Of a DNA stretch of 40,755 nucleotides, positions 34,553-40,755 are shown in pieces; the first letter of the stretch is position 1; every line of letters begins with the position of its first letter. The position numbers were made by a program, and so were the translations under genes. Source of the stretch: Allobosea sp. 67-29 (lineage in GTDB: Bacteria; Pseudomonadota; Alphaproteobacteria; Rhizobiales; Beijerinckiaceae); NCBI RefSeq assembly GCF_001898115.1, contig NZ_MKSQ01000023.1:250142-290896 (forward strand), in the 5' to 3' direction. The notes below the pieces were generated by a model. It was not told the DNA's origin. It did no database searches and saw nothing but the letters and a program-made list of their open reading frames with translations.

Positions 34553-35287
34553 TCACGCGCTTCGCCGAGCGCGCGCCTGGGCCGGGAGCGGGCAGTAGGA
34601 GCCGCAATCGGCAACGCCCGGCAGGAGATAACGCAGGCAGCAGATGCGCCGCTGGCACTGGTCGAGCGGCGTCAGCGGCGAGGGGCGCAGCGTGTCATGC
34701 AGGAAATTGCGCCCGCCGCCCTTGGCGTGGGGCGAGGTCAGCATTGCCTGCGCCTCCGCCAGAGCCGGACGGTCTACGCCCGCAAGCGCAGCGCATTGCT
34801 GGACGGTCCAGGCGAGGCTCGCAGCCGCATTGTTCCAAAGGAGCTTCTGCGAGACCGAGAAGGGGCCGGCGAGGCGATCGATCAGGACGGCGACGTGATC
34901 CTCGATCAGCTCGTCGAAACGTCCTTCGGCCGGCGACGGATCCAGGAGCTGCCCCGGTGATATGACGACGCCGGCCGTGCAACCGTTCTCGTGGAGCGCG
35001 AGCGTTGCCCGTCCCAGCGCGACCGGCAGATGCACGCGCCCCAGCAGCGTTGCGACCACCGAGGGCACGATGACCGCCGCGAAATGCCATTGCGTCCACA
35101 TCGAGACGACCGCGCGCGGCTCTCCGTCTGGGTTGGCGGCACCGAAGCGCTCGATGAGCTCGCGCAGGGATGACGGATCGAGCAGCCGCTCCGAGTGGAG
35201 CCGCGGCGCGGTCCCGCCGGCGTGCAGCGTGCCGGCGAAGTGCTGCAGCGTGCCCGTGAAGCAGCCGGCGAGGTCCTCACCCTTCAT
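34553..35287 (-). CDS. fhuF: Siderophore-iron reductase FhuF
   Basis: 244-residue cytoplasmic ferric-siderophore reductase. Mid-region HFAAVIVPSVVATLLGRVHL and VSQKLLWNNAAASLAWTVQQ, and the C-terminal [2Fe-2S] region: C216-C217, C228 and C232. E. coli FhuF has CC-x10-C-x2-C; here the first spacing is ten and the second is three (C-GSY-C). It reduces iron from imported hydroxamate siderophores. I chose the ATG at 35287 (MKGEDLAGCFTGTLQHFAGT). It is the last of the TonB receptor-permease-FhuF series, only 8 bp after the permease stop, so they form one operon. Confidence 0.88.
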   Translation of the reverse strand: MKGEDLAGCFTGTLQHFAGTLHAGGTAPRLHSERLLDPSSLRELIERFGAANPDGEPRAVVSMWTQWHFAAVIVPSVVATLLGRVHLPVALGRATLALHENGCTAGVVISPGQLLDPSPAEGRFDELIEDHVAVLIDRLAGPFSVSQKLLWNNAAASLAWTVQQCAALAGVDRPALAEAQAMLTSPHAKGGGRNFLHDTLRPSPLTPLDQCQRRICCLRYLLPGVADCGSYCPLPAQARARRSA

Positions 35288-35295
35288 GGTGGGGC

Positions 35296-36540
35296 CTAGG
35301 CGAGGGTCGCGCGGTCGTTCCGGCGCCGCAGCCAGGGCATCAGCGATAGTGCCAGAAGCCCGAAGAGGCCCGCGGCGCCGAAACAGAATCCATAGCCGAG
35401 CACATCGCCGAAGCTGCCGGCGAGCCGCCAGCCGATCAGGCTGACGATGGCGTCGGCACTCTGGAACAGGGTGAAGTCGACGCCAGCCTGGTCGAGTGAG
35501 GAACTGCCCATCAGCTCGGCGTAAAGCGCCGTGAAGCCGAGGGCGAGCGCCCCGGAGGAGGTCAACGACAGTCCGATGAGGACCGTGGCCGAGGTTCCGC
35601 CGAGCGAAGCGGTGAGCGCGAAGGCGAACATCACCGCAAGCTGCGCCGCCAGCGCCCAGGCCATCACCCGAAAGGCCGAGATGCGTTTCAGGACCCAGCC
35701 GCCGCCGAGCGCGCCTGCAAGGCCCAGAGCCGTGACGCCGATGCCGTTGACCGAGCCGATGGTCGTCAGGCTCAGTCCGGCGTCGACGAGATAAGGCCCG
35801 ATCAGGACCATCGCCCATTTCTGGCCGAGCACGTAGACGGCGACCAGCAGCAGTCCGGCCTGGACCTGCGGGCGCCGGAACGCCCGCATCAAGGATTGCC
35901 GGGGGCGATCCGCCGCGGCGGCCGGCGCGTCGTCCGGCATCAGGAGGAACGGCGCGGCGAGGGCGACGAGTACCCCGGCCATGATCAGCGCCGACGGCCG
36001 CCAGCCCCAGTGATCGATCATGACGAGGAAGAGGCCGCCGCCGATGGCCGAGCCGAGATAGGCGCCGCCGACCTGCGCGGCGTTGCCCCAGCCGCGGTTC
36101 TGCTCGGCAAGGCTCTCCACGGCATGTCCGTCGCAGGCGATGTCGATCGTCGCCGAGGAGAACGAGGCGACCATCATCGCGATGGTCAGCGGGCCGAGCG
36201 CGGTTGGTCCGATCAGGGCGCAGGCCACGACCGCGCCGACGGCGAACGGCCCGACGAGGCCGATCGTCAGCCGCGAGCGGCGCCTTGCGCCGTGCGGCGA
36301 GCGGAAGCGTTCGAGCGCCGGCGCCCAGAGGAACTTGAACGACCAGGGCAGCACGGTGAGCAGGATCAGCGCGATGTCGTTGAGCGAGGCGCCGTTCTGC
36401 CGCATGACGGCGGGCAGTCCCGTGAAGATCACGCCGCCGATGACGCTCTGACCGACATAGAGGCCGCCGAGGCCGATGATCAGCCGCAGAGGCGGCGCGC
36501 TCATGGGCGCCGCGACGCGGGATGCGGTCACCGCACTCAC
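35296..36540 (-). CDS. RhtX/FptX-type MFS siderophore permease
   Basis: About 414-residue, twelve-helix major facilitator transporter. Family-like sequence: GLYVGQSVIGGVIFTGLPAV, LLTVLPWSFKFLWAPALERF, IDIACDGHAVESLAEQNRGW, ELMGSSSLDQAGVDFTLFQS and SLIGWRLAGSFGDVLGYG. RhtX and FptX are single-protein inner-membrane importers of siderophores (rhizobactin, pyochelin). I place the start at GTG 36540, whose GTGA overlaps the TGA of the TonB receptor; ATG 36504 is an alternative, and neither has a good ribosome site, consistent with coupling. Position between receptor and FhuF strongly supports siderophore import. Confidence 0.85.
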   Translation of the reverse strand: MSAVTASRVAAPMSAPPLRLIIGLGGLYVGQSVIGGVIFTGLPAVMRQNGASLNDIALILLTVLPWSFKFLWAPALERFRSPHGARRRSRLTIGLVGPFAVGAVVACALIGPTALGPLTIAMMVASFSSATIDIACDGHAVESLAEQNRGWGNAAQVGGAYLGSAIGGGLFLVMIDHWGWRPSALIMAGVLVALAAPFLLMPDDAPAAAADRPRQSLMRAFRRPQVQAGLLLVAVYVLGQKWAMVLIGPYLVDAGLSLTTIGSVNGIGVTALGLAGALGGGWVLKRISAFRVMAWALAAQLAVMFAFALTASLGGTSATVLIGLSLTSSGALALGFTALYAELMGSSSLDQAGVDFTLFQSADAIVSLIGWRLAGSFGDVLGYGFCFGAAGLFGLLALSLMPWLRRRNDRATLA

Positions 36541-38639
36541 CAGCGATACTTCAGGCTGGCAATGACCTTGCGTCCCTGGTTGAAGTAGCAATAGCCGGCG
36601 GTGCAGACCTGGTCGACCTTGTTCAGCAGATTCTGGGCGTTGACCTGCGCCGTGAGGCCCTTGAGCTTCGGGTCGAGTTTTTCGAAATCATAGGTCAGGC
36701 GCGCGTCGACGAAGGCTGTCGCCTTGTTGCGGATGACGAGCCGGTTGTAGTCGTCGCCGAAATTGACGCCGGTGTAGCGGATACCCGCGCCGAAACCGAG
36801 GCCGAGCAACGGGCCGGTGGCGACGTCATAGCCGCCCCAGAGCGAGAAGGCGTGTCTGGGCACGCTGTTGACCTGATTGCCAACCGTATCGGGCGAGAGC
36901 TTCAGGATGCGCGTATCCGTATAGGCATACGAGGCCTGGAAGCTGATGCCGTTGCCGAGCGAGGTGTTCGCCTCGAGCTCGAAGCCGCGCGAGCGGAAAT
37001 CGAGCTGCGTCTGCTGATTGAATCCGTTGACCACGGTGTAGACGATGCCGTCCTCCTGCTTCAGCCAGAAGGCGGAGGCGTTGAGCAGCGTGTTGTAGCC
37101 GGGCAGGGCATATTTCACCCCGACCTCGGCCTGCTCGCCGCGGGTCGGCTTGGCGACGCCGCCATTCAGCACGGTCCCGGGATTGGCGTTGAAGGAAGTG
37201 CCGTAGCTGGCATAGGGGGTGAGGCCGAAATCCGTGACGTAGCTCAGGCCCACGCGGCCGGTGAAGGCACCCTTGTCCTGCTTGTCGGCGGCTGCGCCCG
37301 GCACCCTGTAGCTGCTCTGCAGCCAGTCATGCCGCCCGCTCAGCAGCAGGCGCCACGGGCCGGCCTTGATCTCGTCCTGGACATAGGCGCCGATCAGGGT
37401 CTGATCCTGCTTTGTCGGATAGGGCAGGATGGGGTTGGCGATGGCCGCGAAGTTGTAGCCGATCCGCGAGCCGTAACTCGCATGCCCGATGTCGAAGCCG
37501 GTCAGGATCGTGTGCTCGACCGGTCCGGTGCGCAGCAGCGTCTTGAGATATGTGTCGGCGGTGAGGGCGTCGAGATTCTCCTTCACCTGGCCCGCATAGG
37601 TCGTCCCGCCGAACTTCTCGTCGGTCGAGAGCGTCGACCAGCGCAGGTTCTGGTGGAATGAGACGGCCTCGCTGAACTTGTGCTCGAATTCGTAGCCGAT
37701 GCGCCCCTGCTTCTGCGTGAAGTCGTTGTAGGCGGGGTTGAACAGCAGGGTCCGGCTCGCGCCCGTCGTCGGGAAGATCACCGTGCCGTCGCGCAGGCTG
37801 AAGGTGCCGTAGGTGTTGTCGTAGGCCGCGGAACCGCCGGTCTTCGAATCCATGTACTCGCCGAGGATGGTCAGCTTGGTGCTGTCGTTCGGCTTGAAGG
37901 TGATGGCCGGAGCGATATAGGTCCGGTTGTCCGGCACGCCGGGGAGATTGGTGTGGGCGCCGCGCAGGACGCCCGTCACCCGGTAGAGTACGGTTCCCGC
38001 CTCGTTGACCGGGCCGCCCAGGTCGAAGTTCAGCTGCTTGCGGTTGAACGACCCGCCCTGCACCTCGATCTCGCCAAAGCGGTACTCGGTCGGGCGTTTC
38101 GAAATCATGTCGATGACGCCGACCGAAGCGCTGGCACCGTAGAGCGAGGAGGCGGGGCCTTTCAGGATCGAGATCGAGTCGAGGCCATAGGGCTCGGTCC
38201 GGAACAGGCCGCTCGGGCTGTTGAACTCGCGCAGCCCGTCGCGAAAGACCCCCGTATAGGTGATGTCGACGCCGCGGATCGAAAAGCTGTCGAAGCGTGG
38301 GTCGAAGCCGTAGCCGCCGATGCGCGCACCCGGCGTGTAGCCCAGCGCCTCGGTCAGCGTTTGCGGCTTGCGCTCGGCCAGCTGCCGCTGCGTGACGGTG
38401 CTGATCGTCTGCGGCGTCTCGATGACCGGCGTGTCGGTCTTGGTGGCCGAGCGCGTGGTCCTGGCGACGTAACCGTCGTTGCTGATGACGCCAGCGGCGC
38501 CCCTGGTTCCGTCCTGCCGTGCAGCTTCGTTCTGGACGACGATCTCGTCGAGCTGGGTGACACCTTGCTGCTGCGCCTGGGCCGAAATGCCGGGAATGAA
38601 GGCAGTGGAAGCGAGCAGATAGGCGAGCGGACGGTTCAC
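36537..38639 (-). CDS. TonB-dependent siderophore receptor (FhuA/FoxA-like)
   Basis: 700-residue outer-membrane receptor. Signal peptide MNRPLAYLLASTAFIPGISA-QA with cleavage near AQAQ; TonB box LDEIVVQ about residues 30-36; plug domain TDTPVIETPQTISTVTQRQL, YTPGARIGGYGFDPRFDSFS and LKGPASSLYGASASVGVIDM; 22-strand barrel ending FNQGRKVIASLKYRW with a terminal aromatic residue. These features place it with hydroxamate siderophore receptors. The start is GTG at 38639, with GGAGAG about five to seven bases upstream. It is the first gene of the module, followed by permease and fhuF. Iron control is likely (RirA/Irr in this order), but I could not make out a clear box. Confidence 0.92.
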   Translation of the reverse strand: MNRPLAYLLASTAFIPGISAQAQQQGVTQLDEIVVQNEAARQDGTRGAAGVISNDGYVARTTRSATKTDTPVIETPQTISTVTQRQLAERKPQTLTEALGYTPGARIGGYGFDPRFDSFSIRGVDITYTGVFRDGLREFNSPSGLFRTEPYGLDSISILKGPASSLYGASASVGVIDMISKRPTEYRFGEIEVQGGSFNRKQLNFDLGGPVNEAGTVLYRVTGVLRGAHTNLPGVPDNRTYIAPAITFKPNDSTKLTILGEYMDSKTGGSAAYDNTYGTFSLRDGTVIFPTTGASRTLLFNPAYNDFTQKQGRIGYEFEHKFSEAVSFHQNLRWSTLSTDEKFGGTTYAGQVKENLDALTADTYLKTLLRTGPVEHTILTGFDIGHASYGSRIGYNFAAIANPILPYPTKQDQTLIGAYVQDEIKAGPWRLLLSGRHDWLQSSYRVPGAAADKQDKGAFTGRVGLSYVTDFGLTPYASYGTSFNANPGTVLNGGVAKPTRGEQAEVGVKYALPGYNTLLNASAFWLKQEDGIVYTVVNGFNQQTQLDFRSRGFELEANTSLGNGISFQASYAYTDTRILKLSPDTVGNQVNSVPRHAFSLWGGYDVATGPLLGLGFGAGIRYTGVNFGDDYNRLVIRNKATAFVDARLTYDFEKLDPKLKGLTAQVNAQNLLNKVDQVCTAGYCYFNQGRKVIASLKYRW

Positions 38640-39264
38640 GGCGTCTCTCCAACGTAGGAAGTCGCCCCGCTCTATGACAGGATCATCGTATTGATCAACC
38701 GAATCTTCAGTACAAACCCGAGAATCGCAAGTTTTATTATTATTACAATTTCAATATATGAAGTAATTATGTTCTAGTTCTTGTATAAATATCGTTTTAG
38801 ATCGAATAAATCTGGCAATTCTCTCGGACGTCTGTCCTCGGTGGCCCGTCTTCCCGATTGATACGGGAGCGCAGGCAACCGAGAGCGAAGGCCGCCAGCG
38901 GGCAAAGCGCATTTGTTCGCTCGACTGATAGAGCGGACCCTCGCGTGAGTCCCCAGCAGCCTGCTCAGGCCTGACGAGCGCGCAGGTCAGGCCCGGATCG
39001 CGGGCGGGTGCGTCAAGGAGGCCCGGCAACGGAACTCGGCGGCCGCTTCGTCGGCGCGTCGTTGCCTTCGGTCTGATGATTTCGCGACGCCAGGCGACCT
39101 GATGACGAGCGCCATCACGCCGGGCGCGCCGGACCTTCAGATCCGACGGGATGCGCGCCCACAGGCGATCGACGGGCTTGCAGCTGCCGGCCGGCATGGC
39201 CGGCGGAAGAAGGGGATGGAGGTCGAACGAGGCGATGTTCGGCGGTTCGCGCGCGGAGGGCGCT
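38640..39264. other. Gene-free stretch with AT-rich tract upstream of the TonB receptor
   Basis: 625 bp without a supported gene. The part nearest the receptor (about 38690-38830) is markedly AT-rich and includes the palindrome TTGATCAA (38691-38698) and runs such as TTATTATTATTAC; it probably holds the receptor promoter and iron-regulatory site. The rest to 39264 is GC-rich with no family-like ORF. A frame of 148 codons on the minus strand (38751-39197) has no signs of being coding. Confidence 0.6.
39186..39204 (-). terminator. Stem-loop downstream of flaF
   Basis: GCCGGCC (39186-39192) and GGCCGGC (39198-39204) form a perfect 7-bp stem with a 5-nt loop, 60 bp beyond the flaF stop. No T-tract, so a weak or Rho-dependent end is possible. 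Confidence 0.35.
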
Positions 39265-39273
39265 TCAGCGCCC
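39258..39273 (-). terminator. Hairpin spanning the flaF stop codon
   Basis: GGGCGC (39258-39263) and GCGCCC (39268-39273) pair perfectly. On the coding (minus) strand the 4-nt loop reads TGAA and contains the TGA stop of flaF. It could affect release or 3' stability; no T-run follows. Confidence 0.4.
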
Positions 39274-39636
39274 GCGCAATCCCGCCGCTATGTCCCGGTT
39301 GATGCCGATGAGGACGGTCAATGCCTGGGGCTGTGGGTCTGCCACGACCTTGAAGGTATGATTGAAAATGAAGTTCGCGAGGCCGAGAATGTTGGTCTTG
39401 ATGCCGACCGGAAGGGGATTGTCCTCCGCGATCACCGCCTTGACCAGCAGGGTCCAGAGCCGGCGGTTATAGGTCAGGGCTTCGTCCAGTTCCGGCTCGC
39501 GCTGGCTCCAGTCATCGGCGACGGACTGGAGCTTGGTCGCGGCCTTGATCAGCAGGGAGGCTTCGAGTTCGCGGGGGGAAACGACGGCCTGGGCCGTCTT
39601 GGCAGCGGCGGCGTAGGCGTTAAACCCGTTTTGCAT
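39265..39636 (-). CDS. flaF: Flagellar biosynthesis regulator FlaF
   Basis: 123-residue cytoplasmic regulator. MQNGFNAYAAAAKTAQAVVS, PRELEASLLIKAATKLQSVA, DEALTYNRRLWTLLVKAVIA and NPLPVGIKTNILGLANFIFN match FlaF throughout. In Caulobacter FlaF is needed for flagellin secretion/synthesis and acts opposite FlbT, which represses flagellin translation. It overlaps the end of flbT by 17 bp, so both are translated from one mRNA, likely with the upstream flagellin. Length is typical. Confidence 0.93.
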   Translation of the reverse strand: MQNGFNAYAAAAKTAQAVVSPRELEASLLIKAATKLQSVADDWSQREPELDEALTYNRRLWTLLVKAVIAEDNPLPVGIKTNILGLANFIFNHTFKVVADPQPQALTVLIGINRDIAAGLRGR

Positions 39637-40012
39637 GCTCGATCAGTTCCGCTTCGTAGGCGATCAGCTTCTTGGCTGCCTTCAGGGCTTTGTAGAGATC
39701 CCCGCTTAAGATGCGGTTATTGATCTCGTGAATATGCGGCAGAGCACTGGGCGCTGCCTGCACGAAATCGCGCACGAGCTGGAAGAACACTTCATGCTGA
39801 TGCGTCGGATCCTGCGCCAGATACATCAGCTGGATCGCAAGATAGATCTTCTTGGCCGGGCTGTCGGCGGTCGTGGCGGTGAGAATGTCCTTCTCACGCA
39901 GGATCGGAGCCTCGCCCTCGATGAAGAAGCGCGTGCGCTGCTCGTCGTTGCGGATCACGACCTGGCCGATGATGATGCGCTCGCGCGGCTTGAGCTCGAC
40001 CTTGAGAGCCAT
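39620..40012 (-). CDS. flbT: Flagellin post-transcriptional repressor FlbT
   Basis: 130-residue RNA-associated regulator. MALKVELKPRERIIIGQVVI, FFIEGEAPILREKDILTATT, KKIYLAIQLMYLAQDPTHQH and INNRILSGDLYKALKAAKKL are the FlbT family pattern. In Caulobacter and Brucella FlbT controls flagellin mRNA stability or translation. The ATG at 40012 has AGGACAG upstream. It lies 49 bp after the flagellin stop and overlaps flaF, giving a flagellin-flbT-flaF order that places the regulator directly beside its target. Confidence 0.94.
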   Translation of the reverse strand: MALKVELKPRERIIIGQVVIRNDEQRTRFFIEGEAPILREKDILTATTADSPAKKIYLAIQLMYLAQDPTHQHEVFFQLVRDFVQAAPSALPHIHEINNRILSGDLYKALKAAKKLIAYEAELIEHAKRV

Positions 40013-40061
40013 GTCTGTCCTGCCTTCGGGCTCGAGGAAGAAGCTGCCGGACCCTCGCGCG

Positions 40062-40755
40062 TCAGCCGAAGAGGCGCAGCACGCCCTGGTCGGCCTGGTT
40101 GGCGAGCGAGAGCGCCGTCTGCGAAAGCTGCTGGCGGGTGTTGAGGGCGAGCAGGCTCGCGCCTTCCGCGTTCGAGTCGGCCGCGACCAGATTGTCCGCG
40201 CCCTGGGTCAGGACGTTGGAGAGCTCCTTGGTGAAGTCCTGCCGGGTCTGGGCGACCGAGAGGTTGGAGCCCAGCGTCGAGGACAGCGACTTCAGCGAGG
40301 TCAGCGAGCCCGTCAGCGCCGCCGTCGCCTTGTCGAGATCGGCGTCGTTCTGGAAGTTGAAGAAGCCGGCGAGCTGGGTGTTCGTCGCCTGCGAGATGCC
40401 GAGGTTGTCGGCGCTCAGCGTCGAGCCCTGAATGTCGAGCTTGGTCTGGTTGGTGCCGGTCTTCTCGTTGAAGGTGATCGAGAGACGGTCGCCCTGCAGC
40501 AGGTTGATGCCGTTGAAGCTCGAATCCTTGGCAAGCTGGTCGATCTGGTCGCGCAGGTCGTTGAACTGCTGGATCAGGTTCGAGCGGACGGCCGAGGTGA
40601 TGTTCGACGAGGTCAGGCTCGAGGTGGCGACGACGGCGTCGGCCGCGGCGAAGCCGATGGCGGTGTTGTTGCCGCCGGCGGCGGCGCTGGTCAGCGCGGT
40701 CGCGTCGTCGGTGCCGGAGCCGAAGCCGAAGCCGACCGTGTCGGAGCCGTTGCCC
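40062..40755 (-). CDS. Flagellin, C-terminal part
   Basis: 231 visible C-terminal residues of a flagellin; the N-terminus lies beyond the right edge. The segment DAVVATSSLTSSNITSAVRS, NLIQQFNDLRDQIDQLAKDS, SFNGINLLQGDRLSITFNEK and the C-terminal helix TRQDFTKELSNVLTQGADNL with NTRQQLSQTALSLANQADQG-VLRLFG are characteristic, including the conserved terminal aromatic Phe. It is the filament subunit, exported by the flagellar apparatus. flbT and flaF follow on the same strand. Whether it is one of several flagellin genes cannot be seen here. Confidence 0.93.
   Translation of the reverse strand, partial: GNGSDTVGFGFGSGTDDATALTSAAAGGNNTAIGFAAADAVVATSSLTSSNITSAVRSNLIQQFNDLRDQIDQLAKDSSFNGINLLQGDRLSITFNEKTGTNQTKLDIQGSTLSADNLGISQATNTQLAGFFNFQNDADLDKATAALTGSLTSLKSLSSTLGSNLSVAQTRQDFTKELSNVLTQGADNLVAADSNAEGASLLALNTRQQLSQTALSLANQADQGVLRLFG

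Noticed and set aside
38640..38760. Search for a RirA (TGA-N9-TCA) or Irr box before the TonB receptor
   Set aside because: Only imperfect or wrongly spaced TGA/TCA pairs are present by eye, so I do not call an iron box.
38751..39197. 148-codon minus-strand frame upstream of the TonB receptor
   Set aside because: Runs across the AT-rich tract, has Arg/Pro-rich composition and no ribosome site or recognisable domain.

Overview
The window reads as chromosomal DNA of a high-GC, flagellated alphaproteobacterium of the order Hyphomicrobiales (Rhizobiales). A Bosea-like genus is my best guess, by inference only. Supporting clues are the FlbT/FlaF/flagellin block typical of alphaproteobacteria, the YcjX/YcjF pair, an RhtX-type siderophore permease, membrane urate hydroxylase PuuD, and a small palindromic intergenic element of a kind I recall from this order. 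I see no rRNA, tRNA, CRISPR array, transposase or phage gene.

Layout. 1-2445: urate breakdown, with puuE and uraH on the minus strand divergent from puuD. 2645-8963: a YfhO-like membrane protein, a ferredoxin-NADP reductase-like flavoprotein, a HbpS/GlcG-like protein, a BON-LysM protein, a rhodanese and a secreted YiiG-like protein. 9067-13069: a molybdenum hydroxylase large subunit without its FAD and iron-sulfur subunits, followed by cytochrome c' and an anchored diheme cytochrome c. 13195-17774 (all minus): a membrane diguanylate cyclase, an AT-rich islet, a cupin enzyme with its XRE-cupin regulator, an EamA transporter and an atypical SDR. 17917-22729: a metallophosphoesterase/glycosyltransferase pair, a CPA2 antiporter whose 3' end overlaps the glycosyltransferase, and a MoxR ATPase. 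22736-24776: a frameshifted ABA4-like membrane protein divergent from a TetR regulator. 24866-29419: a lipoprotein, a DUF2975/XRE pair, a SixA-like phosphatase and ycjX-ycjF. 29521-40755: flgE-flgK-flgL behind a strong sigma-54-type promoter, then a minus-strand siderophore module (TonB receptor, permease, FhuF), then flagellin-flbT-flaF on the minus strand, with flagellin running off the window.

How they work together. PuuD, UraH and PuuE fit successive or nearby steps of urate to allantoin to allantoate. The siderophore module covers outer-membrane uptake, inner-membrane transport and reductive iron release. FlgE, FlgK, FlgL, flagellin and the FlaF/FlbT regulators build the hook-filament part of the flagellum. 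The siderophore module sits between the two flagellar blocks, which suggests a later insertion or rearrangement.

The observations most worth checking are the frameshift in the ABA4-like gene, the orphan molybdenum hydroxylase with adjacent cytochromes, the sigma-54 promoter of flgE, the SDR with its Tyr/Lys pair replaced, the 32-bp perfect palindrome at 16895-16926, and the operator-like repeats before tetR and the BON-LysM gene. I did not find a clearly new multi-gene system.
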